60,326 bases of DNA from JBBBNV01 sp037137075. GTDB lineage: Bacteria; Bacillota; Bacilli; Paenibacillales; NBRC-103111. The stretch's first letter is position 1. Each line of letters opens with the position of its first letter. Shown piece after piece: positions 27,519-36,852 of the stretch. Where the stretch lies: NCBI RefSeq assembly GCF_037137075.1, contig NZ_JBBBNV010000027.1, positions 1-60,326 on the forward strand, written 5' to 3'. The position numbers and the translations under genes were made by a program. A model generated the notes under the pieces. The model saw nothing but the letters and a program-made list of their open reading frames with translations. It did not search any database and was not told where the DNA came from.

Positions 27519-27796
27519 TTGAACAGCTTCCCGAGCAGACCCTTGCCTTTTTCCTGCCCGCCCGCTTCTACGTAGGCCACCAATCGGACGACACCCTCAA
27601 TAGCCACAAGCCCCTGCTCCAGGCTCAAATTTTTGATATGCAGGTTCTGTCCCTTCACCTCCAGCAAGCCGCACTCCGTATCCAGCAAAAAATGATCGCT
27701 GTCGAAGCTCTCTACCTTGCGGACCCCGGATATTTCGAGCAGCTTGCGGTTCACCAGATGAACCTCCTGCCGTTTCGCTTTGCCCTGTTCCACCAT
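27515..27796 (-). CDS. yabP: sporulation protein YabP
   Basis: A 93-residue YabP/YqfC-family protein with the conserved segment RKLLEISGVRKVESFDSDHF and a predicted beta-rich fold. In B. subtilis yabP and yabQ are sigma-E-controlled mother-cell genes. The ATG at 27796 has AAGGAGG upstream, and a longer frame to 27865 is rejected. A terminator behind rqcP means yabP starts its own unit. CATATCGT at about 27828 is a weak sigma-E-like -10. Confidence 0.93.
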   Translation of the reverse strand: MVEQGKAKRQEVHLVNRKLLEISGVRKVESFDSDHFLLDTECGLLEVKGQNLHIKNLSLEQGLVAIEGVVRLVAYVEAGGQEKGKGLLGKLFK

Positions 27797-27947
27797 AGCC
27801 TGTACCCCTCCTTCTTGTACTACGATATGGACTAGGGCGGGAAAATAGAACAAGCGGATCCGCATAAACCTGCGTCAAAACCGTGAGGTCTGCAGCCGGG
27901 TCGGTAAATGGGAACGGCACAGCGTCGCCGACACGCGAGAAGACATC

Positions 27948-27979
27948 AAAAAAGCGGTCTCCGTCAACCCGGAAACCGC
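27948..27979 (-). terminator. intrinsic terminator of rqcP
   Basis: A 9-bp stem (GCGGTTTCC with GGAGACCGC, one G-T pair) with an 8-base loop is followed by six T, shortly after the rqcP stop. Confidence 0.85.
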
Positions 27980-27992
27980 CCGTATACTGGCT

Positions 27993-28262
27993 TTATTGTT
28001 CATCAGCCTTATGAAATTGTTCGCTCAGCACGGTATACATTTGGGCCGCCTCTTCCTTACGGGTCGTATCGCTGATACGCTCTACCCGGACGGTAAGACT
28101 TTTCTGGCCGAAGCGTACCACCAGCTCATCGCCGACCTTGACAGTGCTGCTGGCTTTGGCTTCCCGGCCGTTAATCCAAATGCGCCCCTGATCGGACACA
28201 TCCTTAGCTACAGTTCTCCGCTTAATGAGGCGGGAAACCTTCAGAAACTTATCGAGCCGCAT
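27993..28262 (-). CDS. rqcP: S4-domain ribosome quality-control factor RqcP
   Basis: RqcP (YabO) works with RqcH on split 50S subunits to add C-terminal alanine tails to stalled chains. The 89-residue protein is an S4 RNA-binding domain (MRLDKFLKVSRLIKRRTVAK, GRIWINGREAK) followed by a short acidic tail. Its ATG overlaps the hup stop by one base (TAATG), implying reinitiation directly after HU. Confidence 0.93.
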   Translation of the reverse strand: MRLDKFLKVSRLIKRRTVAKDVSDQGRIWINGREAKASSTVKVGDELVVRFGQKSLTVRVERISDTTRKEEAAQMYTVLSEQFHKADEQ

Positions 28263-28534
28263 TATTTCACAGCTTCTTTAAGCTTGTTGCCCGCTTTGAA
28301 TGCCGGAACCTTGGACTCCGGAATTTCAATTTCTTTGCCGGTTTGCGGGTTGCGGCCCGTGCGGCCGGAACGTTTGCGGGTTTCGAAGGTTCCGAAGCCG
28401 ATCAGTTGAACTTTGTCGCCGCCAGCGAGCGCATCGGTAACTTCACCAAGGAAGCCGTTCAGCACAGATTCGACATCTTTTTTGGACAGGCCGCTCTTTT
28501 GAGCAATATTGTTGATTAGATCCGTTTTGTTCAT
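28262..28534 (-). CDS. hup: DNA-binding protein HU
   Basis: HU bends and compacts chromosomal DNA as a dimer. The 90-residue protein starts MNKTDLINNIAQKSGLSKKD and carries the HU signature GFGTFETRKRSGRTGRNPQTG at about 46-66 in the DNA-binding arm. AGGAGG precedes the ATG. It lies between mazG and rqcP; no clear promoter was identified in the 100-base gap upstream. Confidence 0.98.
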   Translation of the reverse strand: MNKTDLINNIAQKSGLSKKDVESVLNGFLGEVTDALAGGDKVQLIGFGTFETRKRSGRTGRNPQTGKEIEIPESKVPAFKAGNKLKEAVK

Positions 28535-28637
28535 GTTATTTTTTCTCCTCCTATATGAATGTCCAATGAAAAATAGACTAGCACCACAGTATTATTCTTT
28601 GTTAGTCAGGAAAATCCTTCTACTTCGGTCGTATTTT

Positions 28638-30140
28638 TTAAAAGTTTTTCGCTTCCTGCCACCATTTCTCCATCTCTTGAATATCAGTTTGCTCAAAACT
28701 TTTTCCATTTAAACGCAGCTTTTCCTCGATATACAAAAACCTTTTTTGGAATTTATTGTTACATTGCGTCAGCGCCAATTCGGGGTCAATCTCCAAAAAT
28801 CGAGCAATATTGACAACGGAAAAAAGTAAATCCCCCAGCTCTTCCGCGCTGTGCTCGCGCGCCTTCTCGTCCCTGCTTCCGGCTGCTTCACGCACCGCCT
28901 CCTTCAGCTCCAGAAGCTCCTCCTCCACCTTGCCGATGACGCCATCCAGGCTGTCCCAATCGAAGCCGACCTTCGCCGCTTTCTTCTGAAACGCAGCCGC
29001 TTTAAGGAGGGCAGGCAGGTCTCTCGGCACACCGGCAAGCACCGACTGCCTTTCGGTATCGATTCCTTTGGCCTGCTTCTCTTCGGCCTTGATTGCCTGC
29101 CAGCTGCGAAGCGCCTCTTCGGCGTTCTGCGCCGCAGTTTCCCCGAATACATGGGGATGACGGCGAATGAGCTTCTCGTTAAGCGTTCGAACCACATCAT
29201 AGACATGGAATGCTCCCGTCTCAGCCTCCATTTGGGAATGAAGCATGATTTGAAGCAGCAGATCACCGAGCTCCTCGCACATAGCGTCAGGATCATCGTC
29301 ATCCAGCGTCTCCAGCACCTCATAGGCTTCCTCGATTAAGTTTTTGCGGATACTGAGGTGCGTCTGCTCCCGATCCCACGGGCAGCCGTCCGGGCTGCGC
29401 AGCAGTTCCACAATTTCCCGCAAGCGCTCAAAGCTGCGGTTTAATACCGCATCGTCATTACGGGCCGGCACCCAGATTAAGGACAAATTGCCGTACTCCT
29501 TCATCCGGTCCAGCTCAAGCAAGGGCACCCGCTGGATATGCTCTCGTCCCGCCACGCCAAGCGCATGGCCGACGACAACCTCGGCATCCTCCGGGTACCA
29601 TTCCATCAGCGTCAATTTCACATCCGAGGCCGTCAGGGCATCGTACACTTGACCGATTATCGTATGTAAACGGGGGTTAATATGGGCGTGCTGAAGCGCC
29701 GTTGCGTCCAGCAGGATGAAGCCCTCAATCGGGTCAAAGCCGAACCGGAGAAACGCCTGATCAAGAAAGCTTTCCCCGCCGAGAAAATGCAGCGGAATCC
29801 CCTGCTGCGGACAGCGCTCACGGAGCAGTACAGCTGTATATTCCGCGACCATCGGATGCCCGGGAACGGCATACACAATGTCTCCCGTGCCAGATTCTCC
29901 TGCGGCTGCGATGAGCTCCTCCACAATAGCCTCATACACCCCGGCAAACGATTCATGCTGCTTATAAAGCGTATCGAATGTAGAAAACGCAACCTGCTGC
30001 TCCTGCAAATATTGAACCACCGGGTGATCCGCCGTGCGCAGATATAAGCTCCCGGCGGTGCTGATTTTGTTCCAGACCCCGAGTGTAAGCTGGGATGCGT
30101 CGCCGGTGCCAAGCCCGACGACTGTAATCGATGCAGTCAT
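28638..30140 (-). CDS. mazG: tetrapyrrole methylase-like / MazG nucleotide pyrophosphohydrolase fusion (YabN)
   Basis: The 500-residue protein fuses an N-terminal SAM-dependent tetrapyrrole methylase-like domain (about 1-215; ITVVGLGTGDASQLTLG, VYAVPGHPMVAE) to two MazG-type helical domains. The first has CPWDREQTHLSIRKNLIEEAYEV and CEELGDLLLQ; the second has KVEEELLELKEAV and ELGDLLFSVVN. MazG enzymes hydrolyse non-canonical nucleoside triphosphates. The fusion is typical of Bacillales YabN. I start it at ATG 30140 behind GGGAGG rather than at 30206. Confidence 0.94.
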   Translation of the reverse strand: MTASITVVGLGTGDASQLTLGVWNKISTAGSLYLRTADHPVVQYLQEQQVAFSTFDTLYKQHESFAGVYEAIVEELIAAAGESGTGDIVYAVPGHPMVAEYTAVLLRERCPQQGIPLHFLGGESFLDQAFLRFGFDPIEGFILLDATALQHAHINPRLHTIIGQVYDALTASDVKLTLMEWYPEDAEVVVGHALGVAGREHIQRVPLLELDRMKEYGNLSLIWVPARNDDAVLNRSFERLREIVELLRSPDGCPWDREQTHLSIRKNLIEEAYEVLETLDDDDPDAMCEELGDLLLQIMLHSQMEAETGAFHVYDVVRTLNEKLIRRHPHVFGETAAQNAEEALRSWQAIKAEEKQAKGIDTERQSVLAGVPRDLPALLKAAAFQKKAAKVGFDWDSLDGVIGKVEEELLELKEAVREAAGSRDEKAREHSAEELGDLLFSVVNIARFLEIDPELALTQCNNKFQKRFLYIEEKLRLNGKSFEQTDIQEMEKWWQEAKNF

Positions 30141-30287
30141 GCTCGGTCCCCTCCCTTGTTTAAATGAATTTGCTGCCGGGTAAGCCGACTCGTCCGGATT
30201 GTTCATGGAGCGCCTTGCCGAGCAGCGAAATCAGATTTTAACCGTCACCATCGAATCGAAATCAGTCCTGTCCAAAATCAATCCCGG

Positions 30288-32048
30288 CTACTGCTTCCTG
30301 CGGTTGTCCGCCGCATCAAGCCGCAGCCAGCTCCTCAGCCGGCGCGGCAGGCGTGCTGCACGGCCTGCAATACCGGGCAGCGCCCGCCAATCCCGGTCTG
30401 TCCATGCTCCGGAAACTAGCAGCCCGGCAAAATAAAGCGGAACCGCCGCCGCAACGGCCAGCAAGGACGTTGCAATAGCGTAGAGCCGCTCAGGCGGGGT
30501 CCAGACTGCACCCGCTTCCCCGAGCGCCCACAAAAGGCCCGCCAAGCCGCAGGCCAGCAAGGCCGCCGCCAGCAAGGGACGCCATATATACGCGCCGGCC
30601 GGGAAGCGGCTGCCTGCCGCCCGCCGCAGTTGAATCAGGTTCAGCAGGCAAGCGCCGGCATATGCCGCAACGGCCGCGGCGGCAGCGCCGTTAATCCCAT
30701 AACGCGGGACCAGGAGCACATTCAGCGCCAGCTTCATGGCGGCGGCCAGCAGCAGATGTACTGCGGGAAGCTTTTCACGCCCCAGCCCCTGCAGCACACT
30801 GCCGGACACGACGCAAACGGTGCTCAGCCATGCGGTCAGCGCCAAAATGCGCATGGCATCCGTGCCGAGCGTATTTTGATAAAACATCACATTCATCGGC
30901 GCGGCCGTGACGGCTAAGCCTACGGCCGCCGCCAGGCCAATCAGCCACGAGAAGCGGACAGCGGCTTCACTGTGGCGGCGGATCAAATCCGCCCGCCCGC
31001 TGGCTTTGGCGTTTGCGATCGCAGGAATAAGCGCTACGGCCAGTGAGGTCGCCGTCAGACTGACGAGCTGGATTAGCGGCTGCGCCCGGTTGTATACACC
31101 GAATTCAACCAGCGCGGCAGATTCTGTCCAGCCCTCCGCTCCAAGCAGCCGGGGAATGGTGAAGGAATCCACAAGCGCCAGCAGCGGGACGGCCATCAAG
31201 CCGAGACAGACCGATAACGCATACGGTACAAAACGCGATGCCAGCTCTTTTACACTTTCCGGCTGGACGCCCGCTCCGGCTTGCAGCCGTGCGGAGACGG
31301 AGCGGTCAGAATGCCTCCGCCGCTTCTCCCGCCGCCAGTAGTACAGCATAGCGCCGAGACCGGCCGCTGCGCCGGTAACTGAGCCGAACATCGCGCCGGC
31401 TGCGATAACCGTGTCGTCCATATGTAAAAATAAAAACAGCAGCCCCAGCATGGTGACGACACGCACAAGCTGCTCCCACACCTGTGACACTGCGGTAGGG
31501 ATCATATCCTCCAGCCCCTGAAAATAACCCCGCAGAGCCGACATCAACGGTACAATAAGCAGCGCAAGCGACACACTTCGTATCGCCAACGCCGTCCGGC
31601 TGTTTCCGAGCAGGCCTGCCAGCAGGTCAGCGCCGAAATACAGCCCCATGCAGCAAAGCAGTCCTGTCCCGGCAAGCCACAGGCTGGTGAGCCTCAGAAT
31701 GCGGCGCGCTTCCCCCCAGTTTCCTTCTGCGGCTTTTTCCGCCACAAATCTGGATACAGCAATGGGAAATCCCGCCACTGCCAGCGTCAAAATGACGTTG
31801 TACAGCGGGTAAACCGCATTATAAATACCGTAGGCTTCATCGCCCGCTAAATTTTGCAGCGGGATTTTTTGCATCGTACCCAGCAGCTTGGACACAATGG
31901 ACGCAAGCCCCAAAACCGCCGCTCCTTTCAGCAGCTTGGATCCTGCCTTGCTCTCCTTACGGGGGCCCGCTGAAAACTGCTCCGGCCCTGATCGACTTTC
32001 CTGCCCGCTGCCCAAGGCAGCGGCTTTATCATGCTGCTTCATACTCAC
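30288..32048 (-). CDS. yabM: polysaccharide/lipid flippase of the MOP superfamily (YabM)
   Basis: The 586-residue membrane protein has about 14 hydrophobic segments after a hydrophilic N-terminal tail, with the family start KGAAVLGLASIVSKLLGTMQKIPLQN. B. subtilis YabM, a SpoVB/MurJ-related flippase, sits here between yabN and spoVT. Lipid II or a spore-specific precursor is a likely cargo, an inference. GTG 32048 has AGGTG ten bases upstream; ATG 32042 is an alternative. TATAAT lies at 32071-32076. Confidence 0.9.
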   Translation of the reverse strand: MSMKQHDKAAALGSGQESRSGPEQFSAGPRKESKAGSKLLKGAAVLGLASIVSKLLGTMQKIPLQNLAGDEAYGIYNAVYPLYNVILTLAVAGFPIAVSRFVAEKAAEGNWGEARRILRLTSLWLAGTGLLCCMGLYFGADLLAGLLGNSRTALAIRSVSLALLIVPLMSALRGYFQGLEDMIPTAVSQVWEQLVRVVTMLGLLFLFLHMDDTVIAAGAMFGSVTGAAAGLGAMLYYWRREKRRRHSDRSVSARLQAGAGVQPESVKELASRFVPYALSVCLGLMAVPLLALVDSFTIPRLLGAEGWTESAALVEFGVYNRAQPLIQLVSLTATSLAVALIPAIANAKASGRADLIRRHSEAAVRFSWLIGLAAAVGLAVTAAPMNVMFYQNTLGTDAMRILALTAWLSTVCVVSGSVLQGLGREKLPAVHLLLAAAMKLALNVLLVPRYGINGAAAAAVAAYAGACLLNLIQLRRAAGSRFPAGAYIWRPLLAAALLACGLAGLLWALGEAGAVWTPPERLYAIATSLLAVAAAVPLYFAGLLVSGAWTDRDWRALPGIAGRAARLPRRLRSWLRLDAADNRRKQ

Positions 32049-32268
32049 GCACCCGGTTCACCTCGTGCCTATTATACATTACCCGTGCGGTCCAATACTA
32101 CGGGCTTCGGCCAGACGAGGAGCACAGGCACGCAGGAATGCCACTGTTCAAGCCCGAATCCGCCTCCGAAAAAACGCACAAAAACAAGCTCCCCATCTAC
32201 GTTGAACGCCCCGAACGTCCCACGTGACAGGAAGCCTGTCTTGTCCGGCCGGTCTGCTCCACCGGCGC

Positions 32269-32811
32269 CTATTGCTCCATCTGCTTCGCCAAAAAGCCCG
32301 CAGCGGTCTCAGCCATCTTCAGCTCCATTTGCCCCATTTTTACGGCTTCGTCCTTGCTGACCAGAATAACCGCCCCAATCGGGTCTCCTCCGGCTACAAT
32401 CGGCGCTATGACATAGGAGACATAAGCCTCTGGCGTATCCTTCAGCAGATCGAATTTGCCGGCGGTTGTTTCAAGCGTTGTCCTGCGGTTTTCCATGCAG
32501 GATTCCACCTGTGCGCCGATCTGCTTCTCCAGATATTCCTTTTTCGGCGCGCCGGATACGGCAATAATGGAATCCCGATCGCAAATCATCGTAATATGAT
32601 TCGTGCTTTCATGCAGAGACTCCGCATATTCCTTGGCGAAATCGCCAAGCTCTCCGATTGGAGAATACTTCTTCAAAATAACTTCCCCGTCGCGGTCAAC
32701 AAATATTTCGAGCGGATCGCCCTCACGAATCCGCAAGGTGCGGCGAATTTCTTTGGGTATGACAACACGGCCTAAATCGTCGATTCTGCGCACTATTCCA
32801 GTAGCTTTCAT
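32269..32811 (-). CDS. spoVT: stage V sporulation regulator SpoVT
   Basis: SpoVT adjusts forespore sigma-G genes. The 180-residue protein has an AbrB-type swapped-hairpin DNA-binding domain (1-50; MKATGIVRRIDDLGRVVIPKEIRRTL) and a GAF-like C-terminal domain with VSYVIAPIVAGGDPIGAVIL. A good sigma-G promoter lies about 100 bases upstream (32910-32940), matching its known forespore expression. The 220-base gap to yabM holds no gene. A second AbrB-type gene, abrB itself, is at 50445. Confidence 0.97.
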   Translation of the reverse strand: MKATGIVRRIDDLGRVVIPKEIRRTLRIREGDPLEIFVDRDGEVILKKYSPIGELGDFAKEYAESLHESTNHITMICDRDSIIAVSGAPKKEYLEKQIGAQVESCMENRRTTLETTAGKFDLLKDTPEAYVSYVIAPIVAGGDPIGAVILVSKDEAVKMGQMELKMAETAAGFLAKQMEQ

Positions 32812-32909
32812 ACTTCTTGTTGCCCCGCTTTCTTGAAAGGTTTTGACTGACTGGATGGTTCAGGTGTATTTGTTCAATGAAAGTTAATTGAGTGTGATCT
32901 TGCTGTCGT

Positions 32910-32940
32910 TAGTATCCTACCGTTGCCATGTTCTTATACA
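32910..32940 (-). promoter_or_regulatory. sigma-G promoter of spoVT
   Basis: TGTATA, 18-base spacer, GATACTA, against the sigma-G consensus TGAATA and CATACTA (one mismatch in each element). Confidence 0.65.
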
Positions 32941-33011
32941 TCTGGCATTTCCGCTAATCTGGCCCGAATCCCGCTCGAACCGGATCGCGCCTGAGCCAAC
33001 ACGAAAAGCAC

Positions 33012-33050
33012 AAAAAAACGGTATACTGTCCCGCAGCATACCGCTTTTTT
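33012..33050 (-). terminator. intrinsic terminator of mfd, bidirectional in form
   Basis: CGGTATACTG pairs with CAGCATACCG around TCCCG (one mismatch). The stem has seven T on the minus side and six on the plus side. It follows the mfd stop by about 45 bases. Confidence 0.85.
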
Positions 33051-33095
33051 CACCATCCATGAGACCGTTTTACTGTTATTTGTCACTTTCGTCGT

Positions 33096-36000
33096 CTATC
33101 GCACTGCCTCCTGCCGCGGCTCCGCTGCTGAAAGCACTTGGCCCAGCGACCCCAGGAAGCCTTCGAGCATCTGCAGCGCCTCGTCGGCCTGAAGCCCGCG
33201 GGCTTTGAAGATCAGCGCCGGCCGGCTGCCTTGCACAGGCTTAAAGCGACCTTGAAACTCCGCGCTGGATAGCTGACTCAGCTTCTGACCGTCCAGATAC
33301 TCCCCTTGGCTGGCATGCAGCGTAATCGTCCAATCTTCATTTTTCCGGGTAATCGATTCCACGTTGTACTGGGCGCTGTACACCTTCATACGGGCCACCG
33401 ACAGTAGATTGAGGACGGCCTGAGGCAGCGTGCCGAATCGGTCTTCCATTTCCTCCTGCAGGTCCGACGCTTCCTCCAAGGTTTTAATATTGGAAACTTT
33501 TTTATAAATTTCAATTTTTTGCATACTGTCATAGATGTAGTCCGACGGCAAGTATGCATCAATGTTAATATCCAGCTGCACGCTCAGGCTCTGCACAACC
33601 GGAGCCTCTTCCCCCATCTCCACCTTGCGCCGCGCGATTTCCTCTCCGAGCATCTGGGAGTACAAGTCAAAGCCCACCGATGCGATAAACCCGTGCTGTT
33701 CCGCGCCAAGCAGGTTCCCGGCGCCTCGAATCGATAAATCGCGCATCGCGATTTTGAAGCCCGATCCCAGCTCGGTAAATTCCTTAATCGCCTGCAGCCG
33801 CTTCTCGGCGACCTCATTGAGCACTTTATCCCGCTGATAAGTGAAATACGCATACGCAATCCGGTTGGAACGGCCTACGCGCCCCCGGAGCTGATACAGC
33901 TGGGACAGTCCCATTTTGTCTGCATCGTGTACAATCAAGGTGTTTACATTCGGGATATCGACACCGGTCTCGATGATACTGGTGCTGACCAGCACATCGT
34001 ACTCCCCGTCCAGGAAGTCCAGAATCGTCCGCTCCAGCTCCTGCTCCCCCATCTGGCCGTGTCCTACGGTTACCTTGGCATCCGGGACGAGCATCGAGAT
34101 TTGATCCGCCATTTGCTGAATGCCTTGCACCCGGTTATACAGGTAATAAACCTGACCGCCGCGGGAAAGCTCCCGCTCTACCGCCTCGCGGATCAGGCTG
34201 TTGGAGTGCTCCACCACATAGGTCTGCACGGGGAACCGATTCTCCGGCGGCGTCTCGATAACGGACAAATCACGCACCCCGAGCATCGACATGTGCAGCG
34301 TGCGCGGAATTGGCGTTGCCGTCAGTGTCAGGACATCCACATTTGTTTTGAGGCGCTTCAGCTTCTCCTTGTGCGACACGCCGAACCGCTGCTCTTCATC
34401 CACGATAAGCAGTCCCAGGTCCTTAAACTGCAGGTCCGACGACAGCAGACGGTGCGTGCCGATAATGACATCCACCGTTCCGGCCTTCACTCCCTTGATC
34501 GTGTCGTTCTGCTCCTTCTTCGAGCGGAACCGGCTGATGACCTGAATATTAAACGGATAGCCGGAGAAGCGCTCCCGGAATGTCTCATAATGCTGCTGGG
34601 CCAAAATCGTCGTCGGCACCAGCACCGCTACCTGCTTGCCGTCAATAGCCGCCTTGAAGGCCGCGCGTATCGCCACCTCCGTCTTGCCGTAGCCTACATC
34701 GCCGCAGAGCAGCCGATCCATCGGGCGAGGCTTCTCCATGTCCTTCTTGATTTCCTCAATTGCCCGCAGCTGATCGACGGTCTCGTCATACGGGAACATG
34801 CCTTCGAATTCCTGCTGATACGGCGTATCCTTCCCGAACCCAAAGCCGGTAGCGGACTGCCGCTCAGCATAGAGCTTAATCAAGTCATCGGCGATATCCT
34901 GCACCGAGGTGCGCACCTTGCTCTTCACCCGGTTCCATTCCGTGCCGCCCAGCTTGTATACCTTCGGTTCCTTTTCCTCGGAGCCGATATATTTTTGAAT
35001 CAAATCAATTTGCTCGATCGGAACGGACAGCTTGTCGCCGCCGGCATACAAAATATGCAAATAATCCTTATGAATACCGCCGATCTCCAGCGTGCCGATA
35101 CCGACATATTTCCCAATACCGTGATTGACATGTACTACATAGTCGCCGATTTTCAGCTCCGAATAGCTTTTAATCCGCTCCGCATTGTCGATTTTTTTGT
35201 CCACCTTGCGTGCTTTGCGCTGCTTCTGCGTGAACATCTCGCCTTCCGTAATAACCACCAGATGAACCGAATTCAGCTCGAAGCCGCTTTGCAGATTACC
35301 GTCAATGATGAGGGGCTCGCTGATATCATAGTCGTTCAGCACCCGGCGGATACGATCAACCCGCTCTTCCCCGCTGCCAAGCAGCATCACCTGGACGCCG
35401 GCTTTTTTCCAGCGCTCCATTTCGGATTTCAGCACATTCATCTGCCCATGGAAATTTTGCACCGCCCGGCACAGGAAGTTCACGATATTTTGCGGCTGCG
35501 TCTGGGGAACCTGGCGAAGGAACAAGGACAAATATAGAACCGGGAACGGCGTTCGGTGCAGCAGGGTCTCATATTTCTTCGCCAGCACACAAGCGGGCAG
35601 CATCTTGCCATCGGCCAGCTGTCCCGTAACCCACTCCGCCTCATCCCGCTCGAGCTGCTTGGCCGTTTCGATCAGGCGCGGCGGCTCATCCAGCAGCAGC
35701 AGCGTATCCTGCGCCACATAATCCAGCAAGGTTTGACGCTCCGGGTACAACAGCGAGACATAGGCATACATGTCGTTAAAATAGTGCTCTTGCCGCAGAC
35801 GCTCGATATCGTGTCCGATATGCTCCTGCAGCTTCTGCTTTGCCTTGCGGTCCGTCATTTTGCCAAGCTGCTCCTCCAGCAGCTCAAAGGCGTGATTAGC
35901 CGCATTTTGGAAGCGCTTACTGTCGGCCAAAAGCTCCTTACACGGCGCAAGCGACACCCGCTCCAGCTTATCAATCGAACGCTGATCGCCGGGATCAAAG

Positions 36001-36617
36001 GTCCGGATCGAATCAACCTCGACATCAAACAGCTCAATACGGTAGCCTGCCTCGGCCGTCAGCGGATAAACATCAATAATGCCTCCCCTGACGCTCATCT
36101 CGCCTTTGCGCTCTACGCGCTCGACACGCTCATAGCCCAGCTCCACCAGTCTCCGCAAAAATGCCTCCGGCTCCAGTGTATCGCCAACCTGTACGGTCAC
36201 TTCGGCCTGGCGGAATACCGCGCTTGGAGGCAGAAGCCTGCGCAGACCGGCGTACGGGGCGACCACGATCCCGCGGAATCCCCTTGCCAGCCTGGACAGG
36301 GCATCAATACGCTGCGCCAGCATTTCCGGGCTGGCTACAGCCGATTCCGCCACCATCAGCTCATTGGCGGGATATAGCAATACATTTCCCGGGGGCAAGC
36401 ATTCCTCCAGGTCTTCAGTCAGCTTTTGCGCAGCGAACATATTGTGGGTTACAACCAGCAGCGGCCGATCCAGCTCCTTGGTTAACGCGGAAACCATCAC
36501 CGGCTTGGACGATCCGGTCAGCCCGCATACGAGCTGTTCCCGCATACCGGCACGGACCCCGCTTACCACTGCTTGAAAATCATGATCCTGCGAAAAAGCA
36601 CGTATTAGTCGCTCCAT
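33096..36617 (-). CDS. mfd: transcription-repair coupling factor Mfd
   Basis: Mfd removes RNA polymerase stalled at lesions and recruits UvrA. The 1173-residue protein has the UvrB-like N-terminal region, the polymerase-interacting domain (about 490-560; GDYVVHVNHGIGKYVGI), the RecG-like motor with CGDVGYGKTEVAIRAA (Walker A) and DEEQRFGV (DEEQ box), and the C-terminal autoinhibitory domain. A sigma-A promoter precedes it. The B. subtilis neighbour fin is not found between pth and mfd. Confidence 0.98.
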   Translation of the reverse strand: MERLIRAFSQDHDFQAVVSGVRAGMREQLVCGLTGSSKPVMVSALTKELDRPLLVVTHNMFAAQKLTEDLEECLPPGNVLLYPANELMVAESAVASPEMLAQRIDALSRLARGFRGIVVAPYAGLRRLLPPSAVFRQAEVTVQVGDTLEPEAFLRRLVELGYERVERVERKGEMSVRGGIIDVYPLTAEAGYRIELFDVEVDSIRTFDPGDQRSIDKLERVSLAPCKELLADSKRFQNAANHAFELLEEQLGKMTDRKAKQKLQEHIGHDIERLRQEHYFNDMYAYVSLLYPERQTLLDYVAQDTLLLLDEPPRLIETAKQLERDEAEWVTGQLADGKMLPACVLAKKYETLLHRTPFPVLYLSLFLRQVPQTQPQNIVNFLCRAVQNFHGQMNVLKSEMERWKKAGVQVMLLGSGEERVDRIRRVLNDYDISEPLIIDGNLQSGFELNSVHLVVITEGEMFTQKQRKARKVDKKIDNAERIKSYSELKIGDYVVHVNHGIGKYVGIGTLEIGGIHKDYLHILYAGGDKLSVPIEQIDLIQKYIGSEEKEPKVYKLGGTEWNRVKSKVRTSVQDIADDLIKLYAERQSATGFGFGKDTPYQQEFEGMFPYDETVDQLRAIEEIKKDMEKPRPMDRLLCGDVGYGKTEVAIRAAFKAAIDGKQVAVLVPTTILAQQHYETFRERFSGYPFNIQVISRFRSKKEQNDTIKGVKAGTVDVIIGTHRLLSSDLQFKDLGLLIVDEEQRFGVSHKEKLKRLKTNVDVLTLTATPIPRTLHMSMLGVRDLSVIETPPENRFPVQTYVVEHSNSLIREAVERELSRGGQVYYLYNRVQGIQQMADQISMLVPDAKVTVGHGQMGEQELERTILDFLDGEYDVLVSTSIIETGVDIPNVNTLIVHDADKMGLSQLYQLRGRVGRSNRIAYAYFTYQRDKVLNEVAEKRLQAIKEFTELGSGFKIAMRDLSIRGAGNLLGAEQHGFIASVGFDLYSQMLGEEIARRKVEMGEEAPVVQSLSVQLDINIDAYLPSDYIYDSMQKIEIYKKVSNIKTLEEASDLQEEMEDRFGTLPQAVLNLLSVARMKVYSAQYNVESITRKNEDWTITLHASQGEYLDGQKLSQLSSAEFQGRFKPVQGSRPALIFKARGLQADEALQMLEGFLGSLGQVLSAAEPRQEAVR

Positions 36618-36761
36618 CTGACAAATGTCCTCCTACCGAACACCAAGTAGACCAAAGCGTATTTCCGCCAAGGTCCAGGTTCGCTCCCGTCAGCACGGCG
36701 GCAGCTCCGGCTTCTTCAAGCCGGATCATCCTCCGCACGCGCTCTGGAATTTATATCCGTA

Positions 36762-36790
36762 ATTATAGCGCCCCACCGGGGAACAATCAA
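36762..36790 (-). promoter_or_regulatory. sigma-A promoter of mfd
   Basis: TTGATT, 17-base spacer, TATAAT, about 145 bases before the mfd start. A CCGGCTT/AAGCCGG hairpin (36705-36722) lies in the leader without a T-run. Confidence 0.7.
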
Positions 36791-36852
36791 GAAAACAAGC
36801 CGTTTTCGGACCGCCCCTTTTTTGGAATTCCCAGCCGGGTTGGTTCATATAC

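Noticed and set aside
27800..27860. Sigma-E promoter for yabP
   Set aside because: Only a weak -10-like CATATCGT and a poor -35 were seen; not good enough to list as a feature, although sigma-E control is expected.
33927..35537. 536-codon plus-strand open frame opposite mfd
   Set aside because: Shadow of mfd: low-complexity His/Leu/Gln composition and no promoter or ribosome site.
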